Assembly (NCBI GenBank): GCA_013397935.1
Contig: VZRN01002231.1
Coordinates: 574,349 to 638,348, forward strand
Direction of reading: 5' to 3'
DNA from: Dasyornis broadbenti
Lineage: Eukaryota > Chordata > Aves > Passeriformes > Dasyornithidae
Length of the DNA stretch: 64,000 bases
Shown here: piece by piece, positions 22,901-32,739 of the stretch
How positions within the stretch are numbered: position 1 is the stretch's first letter
Layout of the letters: each line of letters begins with the position of its first letter
Notes under the pieces: model-generated
What the model saw: the letters and a program-made list of their open reading frames with translations, nothing else
The model's database searches: none
Told to the model about the DNA's origin: nothing
Made by a program: the position numbers and the translations under genes

Positions 22901-25900
22901 ACTCATCCAGAGACAGTGTCCCACTACAGCCTCTCCCTCTGTCTGCACTCTGACCTACACAGAGAAGCCTCTGCTCCTGCCTGAGGCAAAGATAACACAA
23001 ACCAGGAGCCAGAGCCACATCCTGTAAAACCCCACACCCGGATCATGGGCTGTCACAAGCACATCCAGCTGGCACAGGAAGCTGCTGGGGCAGCAAACTG
23101 CCTCAGAGCTGGCATGTCCCATGAAGAGCTACAGTCAAAACTACAGAGTTTTCTTCTAATTCCACATCCTGGTGCATCACAAGAATTTTCCTTCTGCTTT
23201 GGAAAAGGCTGTTCTGCCACACAAAGAAAGTTTCCCTTGCACAAAGGGAATCCCATTTTGAAACCAGTTCCATCTAATGTGGTCAACAGAGTACTGATTT
23301 GGTTTATCAGAGTTTAATTTTGTTCAATTTTTTTTCTATCAGATTTTCATTTTTATAATATCAATTAACAGTTACTGCTTTTCTCTAGGCTTGGAGGAGA
23401 CCAAGAGAATGGTGCACATGCTGTGAAGGCCTCTGCCTGATAAAAGGGCAACACTCCCCTATCTTTAAGCAAAGTGTTCATTCTCTCTCTCAGTAAACAC
23501 TGCTGACACAGAAAGAGTGAGAACCACTATGAGGATGTTCCTGCTAAGATCGCCTTTCTCCTCTTACTTTCTCCACTTAGGCCTCAAATTAGTGAAAAAT
23601 AACTGATGGTGACCAGAGAAGTTGACAACAAGCAGGAAAATAGCTCTGTGAGAACACCAAGGCTCTTTTATATGGAAAAACAAAAACTCAGCTTCTCCCA
23701 ATTTCAGGCCTAGATAATGCCATGTTTATACAGAAGATTCTTGGGGACCACAACAGTGGGATTTACTGCAAGATCTTCCACTACTGCAGCTGAGACATCC
23801 ATTACACACAATAGCTTTCCTCTTGGCACCACATGTTTAATTCATCCAACAAATCTTATTGCAAACTTTCTCACTGGCAGCTGCAAACTCTCTCACTGGT
23901 AGCTGCATTGCTCTGGAGGCTGGGGAGCACCAGGATGATGCAGAGCCCAGCAGCGACTGCTCCTCCCAAACACCTAACCACTCACAAGGACTTGGGAAAT
24001 GACGAGGTGAAGAATTTCCTCTTTGATAGGATCGTTACTTTGGCTGGACTACCCAAAGTGTTACAGAGTAAACAATGTTCTGCCAAAGCCATCAAAATCT
24101 ACCACCTGAGGAAGTACCTCTGGCCACCAGCCTTCCCAGGTCACCCCACAACCCATTTAGCAGAAGTCTGTCTGAAATAAGAAGCTTACAGATTACAGTT
24201 CCTTCACTTACTTGAAAAACTCAGTTTTCTCCTCCTCAGACTTAAGTGTTAAGGTCTTCAGAAAATTCACAACTTCCAGGAAATCATTCCTAAGCACAAA
24301 AACACAGGCTGTCAAGTGTAATCCTTATTGATGCTTAAACCACCCACAATGAAGAGGCTGCAAACCCCCACCATTCCTTTAGCAGAGAGAATGAGACAGA
24401 GGGACCCAAGTCAAATGCTGGTGGATCAGGAGTGCCAGCAAGGAGGTAAGACCTGGACTCTGCTGCTCAGCACGTCATTGGGAAGGCTGGTAACACTTCC
24501 TTAATTTAAGGAGTCTCTTTGTCAAATATCCCTGCAAGAGGTGGAGATTAAGTCTGCATTTCCAGCCCACACCTTCACAAAATTAACACTTTGCAAGGCA
24601 GAAGTAAGCCTGATACTTCTGTGCTTACCTGAAGAACTCGTGAGACAATAAGCTGGACAGTGGTGGACGACACTTGGGGTCTGGGTTCAGCAGTGTGCAG
24701 TGCAAGGTTTGCTGAAAGCTGGAGAGAATATCTGCTGAAACTGAAATCCAGAGCACCTGCAGTTAGATTTCTCTCTCCACACTGAACAAGATATGTTCAG
24801 GAGTCCTCACCCTCCCCTAGAGTTATTTTTAGCTCTAATTGATAAAATTGCAAAAGGAAGGGAAAAATAGCATTTCCAGTTCTCTTCCTAAGCTGCCTGG
24901 CTACTGGGCCTGCAAGGAGTGCTGTCCTCCCAAGAAGATTCCTGCTGCCTCTCTGCTGAAGTGGCAGCCCTTCCTCAGCTGTGGCACTCAAGACCCACAC
25001 ACCACATCCATAACCCTTGGAGAGGCAGGACTGGAGCAGGTTTGGGAGTGCTCGTGTCACACAGGCTGGTGACCTCCAGCCACAGCTGAGCATGTCCAAA
25101 TGCAGGAAAACAGAAACACAGGAGAAACCAAGGTCTACAAACAAGGAACAACACTGGCCACTGAACCCAGAACACCCCTGCCAGCTGCAACAAAAGGTGA
25201 ATGGCTCAAAGCACACAAGGAATAAGCCACAGGGCCTGTTACCAGCAAAATAAACCAGTGTCATTCTCACCCTGATCATTGAGGACTGCCAGGAGAGTCT
25301 CAACTGTTGTCCCAAATGCGTAGGCATCCCTTGCGTGCCCGTGGCTGCTGGGCAGGATTTTGAAGTCTGCAGACTGAAAATAAAACAAACAAAAAAAGAA
25401 AAACCAGCAAAGCAGGACCTTATGAAACATCTGGTGTTTTCCATTAGGCTCTATTCCCGCCCCCCATCATATACACTCTCCAGTTCTTTTTATAGCAGCA
25501 AAGCTCCACTGTGTACCCTACAAGTAGAATATTATGCTAAAAAAACCTGCACTGTGGAATTTATAACCCAAAGGAGCAACTCCATCATGATGGAACAACT
25601 CCCCAGTGAATGCAGGCAGTCAACAGCTTTCAGCATTTCTATGGAAACAGGTGATAATTAGAGAGCAGAAGCGTGCTCCTTCAGCATAAGCAGCTGCAAG
25701 GATTCTCCATGGGTAGGAAGTGACTAACAGGTAGGAAAAAGGCTGTGATGAGAGTTACACAACCACAAGACCACAGTGATCTCAGCAATCTCAGCAACTA
25801 CTCTGTGATTTTTGCAAAACTTTGCTGATTTAGAAGCAACACAAGGTGTTTGCAAAGTATGTGCCCAACACTATTCCCAAACTAGAGACAGGACAGAGGA

Positions 25901-28624
25901 GGGACAAAAGGAACAGAGGAAACCTCAGATTTTATCCAAGAGCCACTTCCATGCCATTCAGGCATAAGGAAATAAAATATATGAATGAAAAACTATTTCC
26001 TGACCATCACACTTTTATTTGCTGCCAGTAGGAAGCTCCTTGAGTACGTGCTGTCACTCACCATCTCCTCACAGGGGATGCATGACTGGTCTCGCACCGA
26101 CTTCACTTGACAGAGGAACTGGAAGGACAAGATGGGGGCCATGAGCTGCCTCAATCTCTCATCAGTGCTAAGCAGCAGAGCAGGCTGTCCCCATGGGCCA
26201 GGGCTGATGGGTGGCAGCAGCTCTGCTCCTGCCCCATCTGCTGGCACCCAGGGCAGGCTGTGCCTGCTGCTGCAATGACTCTGCACAGCAGGCAGCAGAC
26301 ATCACACCAGGAATTGTTCTTTCTACTGCCAAGCAGTGAAGATGCCACCAGCACAAGCTAAGGAGGCATTTCAATTATTTTCCTTAATGGCTCATTTCAA
26401 CCTGAATCTTCCTGCTTTTATTTTTGTATCCGTCCAGTAGGGCACAGATTTCTCACTTTCCAGCCAGCAGTGTCCCTTAGAAAAGTAGCTGCATTTTGGC
26501 TAATGGAAAATTGATTTGAGTAGACATTATAGTTTATAGTTATAGTGTCCTTTGACCAAAGATTAAGGACAGAGCTGGAAGTTAGCCAACACATTTAACA
26601 GCAAGTCCAGCTAAGTGGAAGGGCTTGGGCCTTCACATTCATAGATGGTCAGGAATCATCCCCTGGGCATCCATGGTGCACTTGGCTTGGTTCTTACCTC
26701 TGGGGTGGCTTCACTGAAGTTACAGACTGTCTCCATTCCTCCCAGCTTCCAATGCCCATCCTCACTCACAAACACGGATGATAAACAGACATTGTTATGC
26801 GTGAGGTTTCCCTAAAACATAAAAACCCAAAAAATTGTAACTGACTCACGGGACAGATGAAGATGTAAAATCTTAATCAGCACTAATTTGGTGCTGCAGG
26901 GGGCTGAGGGAAAGCTGCCAAGAACAGAGTTCCTCTGGGATTTTGTAGGTGACCAGCAGGTGCCAGGCAGGAGGGCCAGGGTTTTAGAGTAGACAAAGCC
27001 CTAATTGTCACAGCCCTTGCAATGCAAGTGCAAATCCACGGAAGGTCTCCAGCTGTGAACACAAAACCCCAGAGCTACAGTCTTGAGCTGGGATTTACCT
27101 GGAGTCCTGGGCAAACACACAGTGCCCAGGGCAGCAGTGACACCAATCTCTGGCATGGGGCAACAGCTGTAAACAAATGCCAATGCCAAGCACCCCCATT
27201 TCCCTAAAGCAAGAAGTACTGCAAACAGACCCATGAACTGAGAACTGCTTTCTCCCTTCCACATTTTCAATTACCCTTCCTCCTACAAAGCAGCCCATTT
27301 TAGCAGTTTCGGACTACAAGAACTGTGGGGCATGTGTCTCACTTCTTGAGAGGAATCAGGAATGAGTCACTCAGACAAGTCCAAGTATAAGGCTCTCCTG
27401 TCACCTTTCATCTGCTTCCCACCAGAGCCTGATGATGCTGCCAGGGGTACCTACCCTGTCATGGAGGAAGATGAGTGCCAGCAACACATCATAGATCCCT
27501 GCACAGATTTCTGCAGCAGAGAGCATCTCCAGGACCATCTCCAAGGGCTTCACCCGTTCGGTAACCAGGTGGATGCCATTTGCTTCCACAGTACAGGAGA
27601 GGAAACGCAGAAGGCAAGGGTGGCGCAAGGTTTTCAGGTGCTTGCAGAAACAAAGACATGTTAGACCTCATCTGAGGCATCTCCTTCAGCTGCAGAGCTT
27701 AATCCTGCCCCCTTAGCCATGTTTTCTCATGGAATTCAAACAGCTCATCCCTGCTCCTCACCAAGCACCCAGCAAACTCCTTCACTCACTGAAGAACTTT
27801 TTATAATACATTGAAATAGAATCACAGAGTGGTCTGGGTTGGAAGGACCTTAAAGCTCATCTCATTCCATCCCCCTGCCATGGGCAGCGACACTTCCCAC
27901 TAGACCAGGTTGCTCCAAGCCCTGTCCAACCCGGCCCCGAACACTTCCAGGGATGGGGCAGCCACAGCTTCTCTGGGCAACCTGTGCCAGGGCCTCACCA
28001 TCCTCACAGCAAAAAATTTATTCTCAATATCTAATCTAAATCTATGCTATCTCAGTTTGAAGCTATTTCCCCGTGTCCTGTCACTACCTGCTCTTGTCTC
28101 TCTGTCTTTCTTGTAAGCTCCCTGCTGGCACTGGATGGAGAAAATCTTACACAGAATAAAAGCCTTACTCATAATAAACATCGTATTTTGGGTGGGATTC
28201 ACCCAGGAGAGATCCTCTGACTTGCATCTGCAGGAAGAGGCAGCACCCTGCAGAGGCAGGGAGGCACTGCTGTCTGAACATCGTTTCCCACACAATGAGC
28301 TCTGCAGCTGCCAAACCCCTTCTGCCCCATGGCCAGGGTCAGCTTCCACCTTTTCTTCTGCCCTCACTCCCAAAGGTTTGACCCCCGTTAACCAATTCCC
28401 ACCCTTCCAATAAAAGGAGGGACAGCTGTGAAAAGTGTGTCCCAGGCACACTGCAGTACCTTGGCAGCTTTATTGACCTTATCCTCGTTCTCCCGCTTAT
28501 ACACGAACACAGAGGCAAGTTTGCCATCCTGGAGCACGGCTGGGTAAATGGTGTGGCCCGTGGGCAGTGTGAAGGGTGGCTCTTCCAGAGTGTAGCTCTT
28601 CAAAGCACTGTTCTCCGAGCCCAT
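16934..28624 (-). CDS. SCYL3: SCYL3 (PACE-1), complete coding region, 13 exons
   Basis: SCYL3 is a SCY1-like pseudokinase that binds ezrin and is found at the Golgi and lamellipodia (family knowledge). Coding exons in transcript order: 28624-28460, 27640-27455, 26811-26698, 26118-26062, 25373-25271, 24740-24629, 24289-24212, 22808-22669, 22371-22184, 21835-21664, 19843-19700, 19123-18393, 16996-16934. They sum to 2253 bases, 750 residues plus TAA; human is about 742. All phases agree. The start MGSENSALKS gives an N-myristoylation signal and is the family start. Residues 1 to about 245 form the kinase-like domain, degenerate at key sites: LTHNN replaces the HRD loop and KLGG the DFG. Residues about 250 to 450 are HEAT-like helices, very conserved (LIASRLVPLLLNQLVFAEPV). 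The rest is an acidic, variable tail with conserved EEWPDWSEPEE and a tryptophan-rich C-terminus. It is convergent with FIRRM. Confidence 0.97.
17001..18392. other. last intron of SCYL3
   Basis: This 1.4-kb intron separates the long tail exon from the 21-codon terminal exon. Apart from the 73-bp tandem duplication and short A and T tracts, nothing recognisable is present. Confidence 0.85.
17140..17285. repeat. 73-bp tandem duplication
   Basis: Two adjacent copies of a 73-base unit (17140-17212 and 17213-17285) differ at one base (aaagaag versus aaagaac). They lie in the last SCYL3 intron. The near identity implies a recent duplication. Confidence 0.95.
18393..19123 (-). CDS. SCYL3: SCYL3 long penultimate exon
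   Basis: This 731-bp exon encodes the acidic tail: EEWPDWSEPEETDTEKTVNI, then GLGEEFTIKVKRKPVQDPEL, DWFADMIPDIKPSA and SSKFAAADVIE. The frame stays open a further 20 codons beyond the donor gtaaga at 18392, but that extension does not match the family and the true C-terminus is in the next exon. Confidence 0.96.
19700..19843 (-). CDS. SCYL3: SCYL3 exon, variable linker
   Basis: This 144-bp exon encodes a serine- and asparagine-rich linker (SPSHSVSNHRNQTSRP to NSLASKT). It was placed by its DSP start, matching splice phases on both sides, and splice sites cctggcag and gtacaa. Sequence similarity to human is low. Confidence 0.9.
19844..21663. other. SCYL3 intron
   Basis: This 1.8-kb intron shows no exon-like match on either strand and no clear repeat family. 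Open frames here are short and lack family similarity. Confidence 0.8.
21664..21835 (-). CDS. SCYL3: SCYL3 exon, HEAT-like repeats
   Basis: The exon encodes VLLGLRDTSDSIVAITLHSL and GPEVVVGGERMKIFK, the most conserved HEAT block. The acceptor is gtgtag and the donor gtaaaa. Confidence 0.97.
22030..22138 (+). mobile_element. CR1 LINE 3' fragment
   Basis: This is a truncated CR1 3' end in + orientation: ggctttgagcaacct, gtctagtggaaggtg and tccctgcccatggcag, ending in the characteristic ccattctgtg terminus. It lies in a SCYL3 intron about 45 bases from an exon. It is opposite in orientation to the other CR1 copies here. Confidence 0.9.
22184..22371 (-). CDS. SCYL3: SCYL3 exon, HEAT-like repeats
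   Basis: The exon encodes CLLSPALFQAHVIPVLLKLF then VHEEHVRMVLLSHIHAY. The acceptor is ccctag and the donor gtaaag. Confidence 0.97.
22669..22808 (-). CDS. SCYL3: SCYL3 exon, HEAT-like repeats
   Basis: The exon encodes FLLDRVAGLSEELIASRLVP and FAEPVAVKSFLPHLLGPKK, almost identical to human. It ends one base into a codon before gtgacc. Confidence 0.97.
22809..24211. other. SCYL3 intron
   Basis: This 1.4-kb intron has no recognisable gene. A short imperfect direct repeat lies near 23857-23906 (two copies of about 22 bases containing caaactttctcactgg or caaactctctcactgg). Confidence 0.75.
24212..24289 (-). CDS. SCYL3: SCYL3 exon
   Basis: The exon encodes NDFLEVVNFLKTLTLKSEEE and KTEFF, the boundary between the kinase-like domain and the HEAT-like repeats. 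The donor is gtaagt. Confidence 0.96.
24629..24740 (-). CDS. SCYL3: SCYL3 exon
   Basis: The exon encodes SADILSSFQQTLHCTLLN and LLSHEFF. It ends two bases into an arginine codon before gtaagc. Confidence 0.96.
25271..25373 (-). CDS. SCYL3: SCYL3 exon
   Basis: The exon encodes HGHARDAYAFGTTVETLL, the kinase-fold helix F region, and ends one base into a valine codon. Splice sites are tttcag and gtgaga. Confidence 0.96.
26062..26118 (-). CDS. SCYL3: SCYL3 small exon
   Basis: This 57-bp exon encodes FLCQVKSVRDQSCIPCEEM, matching the human FLRSIQSIRDPASIPPEEM segment. Splice sites are ttccag and gtgagt. Confidence 0.95.
26698..26811 (-). CDS. SCYL3: SCYL3 exon, degenerate catalytic and activation segment
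   Basis: The exon has 38 codons: GNLTHNNVCLSSVFVSEDG then HWKLGGMETVC. The catalytic HRD aspartate and the DFG motif are absent, as is typical of SCYL3, so kinase activity is not expected. Confidence 0.97.
27455..27640 (-). CDS. SCYL3: SCYL3 exon, pseudokinase N-lobe to C-lobe
   Basis: The exon has 62 codons, phase 0: HLKTLRHPCLLRFLSCTVEA, then IHLVTERVKPLE and LLALIFLHDR. The acceptor is ctgcaag and the donor gtaggt. Confidence 0.97.
27816..28137 (-). mobile_element. CR1 LINE 3' fragment
   Basis: The reverse complement of a CR1 3' end starts at agaatcacagagtgg and continues through ttggaaggaccttaaag, ccatgggcagcgac and gatggggcagccaca. It lies in the intron after the first coding exon of SCYL3. 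Confidence 0.93.
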
Positions 28625-28735
28625 CCCTTGCAGAGGTCCCCTCCTCACCACAAACAGGCCTTTGGGTGAAGGAGGACTTTCTTTGGACAGGTTTAGTTCT
28701 GGCAGGTGCTGTCCAGTTCACCTTCAGAGCATTTT
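28460..28735 (-). CDS. SCYL3: SCYL3 first coding exon with part of 5' UTR
   Basis: Coding part 28460-28624: 55 codons from MGSENSALKSYTL to KVNKAAK, donor gtactg. The ATG has G at -3 and G at +4. The first in-frame upstream candidate is only a GTG. A plausible acceptor (ctttgcag) places the 5' edge of the exon at 28735, leaving 111 bases of 5' UTR; this edge is inferred. Confidence 0.85.
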
Positions 28736-31700
28736 CTGCAAAGCATGAAAGAGCCATGAAGAACCTCCTCCTGCCAGTACCCTCTCCTTGAGTTTCTGGA
28801 CAAAAATAAAATCCCCAAAGTTTACTCTGTAAAGGAAACCCAAAGTCCACAAAAGGGTTCGGATTAACAGGCGAGCAGCTCTCAGCTGTGGGGCTTGGAC
28901 TGTACTGGCATCCGTGTCAGCACCGTCCCTAGCTCTGACACAGTGCAGCATCCACAGCTGTTCCCTGACCGGGCCACCGAGCTGAGATCCACCAACACCC
29001 CCAGCCACACAGACACCCACTCCAGGGGTTTAACTCACATTAAGCACAGTCAGCAGTTAGGAAGTGTGACTGCCACTGCTGCACAAGGAGCCCCTGGCAT
29101 GCTTAAAAACACTGTTCCTCAATTCTCCAAGCCAGAGAAGATTTCAGTGAAGGAGGAAAGATTACAAGATGGATTTCAGGAGGTTACCTATAGCCAGGTA
29201 TCCTCTTCCAGCAGCATGTTTCCCCCCTTGATTACCTTCTCTCCATGTGACAAATACTCCTTCCGCCTGAAAACTCTTCCTTCCTCCCACAGCCTGTCAG
29301 GAAGAGGCTGACACAGATTTTTGTGCTGTTTCCACACACACAAAACCAGTAAAACAAACACACTGATTGCAGAGGCTCTTTTGGAAAACACTGACCCAGC
29401 ATATGCTCTGTCACCAGACTTGTGATCACAGGCCACGGGCGAGACCTGAACCTGTCTGCACCCAGAAATCAGCAAACCTTCATCAGGAATCAAAAGGAGA
29501 GAGCAAAACCTCAGTTTTCACGAAAAGTGGGGGGAAAATTGCCTGCCCCCAAGCACTATTTTGCAGCTGGTGAAGTGCTTTATAGTGGTTGTTTCCAACC
29601 ATGACCTGAGGCTTCAGGAAGGCAATACAGGAGTCTCCCAGTTCCCCAGCAGAACTGTTTCATCAGAGCTGCTGCTCTGGCCCCTCATCCATATTTCCAG
29701 TTAGGTCTCCCAGGAGCTCTGAGGTCAGAAGTGCTCAGTGCCTTTGGTTTGTTACAGTTTCCTGTCTCCTTTAACCCTCCAGAGGGTACTAAGTGAGGGT
29801 ACAACAACCCCTATGGCCTGAAACTGGAGGAAGAGGGGCTTTTAGCTGAGCTTCTGTGTCCTGATCCACCTAAAATCTAACACTAAATTAACTACAGAAC
29901 TTGCAGCTTCCTCATTCTCTCCCCTCTGGTGTGAGGGATGGATCTGCACCTTTTCAGCACCAATTCCTTTAATGGGAACTTTAAGAAACAAAGGGAAAGT
30001 TATGGAAGTCTAAACTGCAGCTTCCCAGCACTACACAGAGCAGCTGACAGGTGAAAAGGAAACACAAGGCAGCAAGAACATACGTTTCTAAACAGGACTT
30101 TTCCTGTGAACTCCTAGGCACAAAAGCATTCATGCTAGCCCCAGACAGAGTATTTTCCTCTCCAGCCAGAACCTGGGAGCTCTGCCCTGGCTGCCCCAGG
30201 TTAACCCTCCTCACCTGTGTGCCAGGCATCAGCTCCTCCTGGCACAGCCAGTGCATTTCTCTGCATTCTGCTCTTCCCAGCTCTTTTAGTTGCCTCATTT
30301 AGTTGTTCTACCTCAGTGATTTCTCACTCAGATTTCACTCAGGACACCTGAAAGTATCTGACATGATGCCTCAGGTTCCTCCAAATACATGGATATATTT
30401 GGCTTCAGAGACACCCACAGTTCAGGAATAGAATCATAGAATGGTCTGAGTTGTAAGGGACTTTAAATGATCATCTCATTCCATCCCCCTGCCATGGGCA
30501 GGGACACTTCCCACTATTCCAGGTTGCTTCAAGCCCCATCCAACCTGGCCTTGGACACTGCCAGGGATGGAGCAGCCACAGCTTTTCTGGGCACCTGTGC
30601 CAGGGCCTCACCACCCTCACAGCCAAGAATTTCTTCCACATACCTAACCTAATTTACTCCAGGTTCAGTTTGAAGCCATTCCTGCCTTGTCCTGTCACTA
30701 CAGTTCCTGATGACGAGACCCCCTCCAGCTTCCCTGTAGCCCCTTCAGATACTGGAAGGTGCTGTGAGTTCTCCATGCAACCTTCTTCAGGAGGAACAAC
30801 CCCAACTTTATCAGCCATAGGGGAGGTGCTCCAATCCCCTTATCAGCTTCATGGCCCCCTCTGGACTTGCTCCAGTAGTTCCATGTCCTTCTCATGCTGA
30901 ATATTGTAACACCAGAGTCATTCTCATGCCTGTGATCCACCCAAGTGCTGCTGTATGACGCCAGCTGCAAACGCACCTCCCCTCTCCAGGGAAGCTCCTC
31001 TCAGGAGGAGCCCAGCAACTCTGAGTATCAAACAGGAGCACCTCCAGTCAAGCGAAAACAGCAGCCTGTGGGACCCCAAGCTTTTCAGCCTTTTTTATGG
31101 CTATTGAAACTCCAGCTGGCAAAAGCATCTGCAAAGGTCTATGCCCAGGTGTGGCTGAAACCCTCCGATGAACTCTCCAGAGCTAAAATAAAACATTAGT
31201 CATGCAACTACGTGTTAAAAGCATTAACCCTTTCATATCTTATTTTCAACAAATTGTAAACATGAACGTCAGATGTAACACACAGCACACCCTGGGATGG
31301 AGAGGAGCCTGGCAGGGAAAACCAGAGGGATTGGTAGTTAAGGACAGTGTGGATTTGCCACTATAAAGAGGTAGCATTTCAGTGTAGCTTCTTCATAGAG
31401 TAATGACAGCTACATACAGAGTATTCACATGAAACACACGCCGAGCCCTGGCACTCCACAGCTCAGAGAGAAGCAGTTTCTGGCCTTCCAGGCGCCCTGC
31501 CCGCCACCTGCCACAGCAACAGAGCCTCCTGGAATTGCTCAGAGGTGCTGGAGGCTTTGCTCCCAAAGACAGAGGTCTCCCACCTCTGAGTGTCCATCTG
31601 GAACCCTATACAAGCAGACCCTCGCAGGCAGGTGGGTGATCTGCAGCCTCCGTGGGGGGGAAGCCCGGTTCTATCGCACTCCCCCAAGGCCGGTCCAACC

Positions 31701-32169
31701 CTGGGCACCGGGGAGAACACGGGTTTAACACATGGGCGCTCCGGGAACACCGGGTAACGCCGGCTGCGGGAACAGCACAGCCTGAGCCGCCACTGCGAGA
31801 GCTACTCTGTGCCCAGGAGATGCAGCCCCGCGTCCACGCTGCCCGCGGGGCACATCCCGGCGCGGGGGGCGGGCAGTAGCACCGCGTCCCCAGCGGGGCA
31901 AGAAGGGCCCAGCCCGCCTCACTCCGTCCACCACCCTCTCGCCCATCAGACTCCATGGGGCCCCCGACAACACTCCAGGCCCCCTGCCCCGGACTCCCCC
32001 GGCCCGCCTGCCCCGTCCCCCGCACACCTGTCCCCGCCGGGCCGGGGGTGCCGGTGCCTCTGGGCCCCACCAGCCGCTCCGTCTGTCTGTCCGTCCTTCC
32101 GCCCGCCCGGCCCGGCAGCGCCGCCCGCCTCGCGCGCCCCCTGCCTCCCGGCGGCCACAGATCCCTCAC
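28736..32169. other. inferred first intron of SCYL3 (5' UTR intron)
   Basis: This intron lies between the probable non-coding exon 1 in the CpG island and the first coding exon. It holds one CR1 copy. No other coding segment was recognised. Confidence 0.6.
30426..30905 (-). mobile_element. CR1 LINE 3' fragment
   Basis: A longer CR1 copy of about 480 bases in - orientation begins with agaatcatagaatggtctg and includes ccccctgccatgggcag and tccaacctggccttgg. It lies in the first SCYL3 intron, upstream of the coding start. Confidence 0.95.
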
Positions 32170-32235
32170 CCGCACGGGGGCGCCGCCCGCGAAGCGCCGG
32201 CCGCCATTTTGGGTGAGGGCGAGTATCCCTCTAGG
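31640..32235. promoter_or_regulatory. CpG island, SCYL3 promoter region
   Basis: The sequence becomes very GC- and CpG-rich, with many GC-box-like runs (ggggcgggc near 31865), unlike the AT-rich DNA on either side. It sits at the expected 5' end of SCYL3. A further CpG-rich piece lies at 32740-32850, beyond a CR1 insertion. Confidence 0.85.
32170..32225 (-). promoter_or_regulatory. SCYL3: probable SCYL3 first exon and YY1-like start-site element
   Basis: The - strand reads aaaatggcggc at 32210-32200, the form of YY1 site often found at transcription starts, followed by a GC-rich exon ending at 32170 before a good donor gtgagg. This would be a non-coding first exon of about 50 bases. It was inferred from motif and splice-site position only; the exact start is unknown. 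Confidence 0.5.
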
Positions 32236-32237
32236 CA

Positions 32238-32735
32238 CCCGTAGAATCAGGGAATCGCGGAATCGTCCGAGTAGTGAAGAGAGCTCTAAGGTCATCCAGA
32301 CCGGGCGTGTACTTAGCATTGCCCCTGTAACCACTAAACCAGATCACCCAGCGTCAGATCCAGACACCTCTTAAACACCTCCGGGAACGGTGACTCCAAC
32401 ACCTCCGTGGGCAGCCTGTTCCAATGCCTGACCATCCTGATGGTGAAATGTTTTCTAGTATCTCAATCTCCCCCGTCTTCCCTGTTGGCCATTTCTTCTC
32501 GTCCTCCCACTGCAGGCCCGGCAGAAGAGATCGATCCCACATGGCTACAGCCTCCTCTCAGGCGGTTGTAGAGAACGATGAGGACCCCCTGAGCCTCCTC
32601 CAGGCTCAACACCCCCAGCTCCCTCAGCCGCTCCTCACAAGACGGTTTATGGACACCCTTCACGAGCCTTGTTGGCCATCTCTGGACACGCTTCTGCCCC
32701 TCGATGTCCTTTTTAAAGGACATTTTTAAACGTCT
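32238..32735 (-). mobile_element. CR1 LINE fragment beside SCYL3 promoter
   Basis: About 500 bases of a CR1 copy in - orientation begin at agaatcagggaatc and include aggtcatccagacc, gggcagcctgttcc and tgaaatgttttctag. Its 3' end lies about 30 bases upstream of the YY1-like element. It still carries many CpGs, unlike the other copies here. Confidence 0.88.
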
Positions 32736-32739
32736 TTGC

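Noticed and set aside
24797..25444. 215-codon - strand ORF.
   Set aside because: It overlaps a SCYL3 exon in a different frame and continues through introns. The SCYL3 frame is the real one.
32170..32208. ATG in the YY1-like element as a SCYL3 start codon.
   Set aside because: SCYL3 starts MGSENS in the next exon with a myristoylation signal. The ATGGCGGC is the core of the promoter element and its frame reads an unrelated alanine-rich peptide.
31606..32334. 242-codon - strand ORF across the CpG island.
   Set aside because: GC-rich DNA lacks stop codons by composition. The translation is low-complexity G/R/A/P and runs through the promoter and into the CR1.
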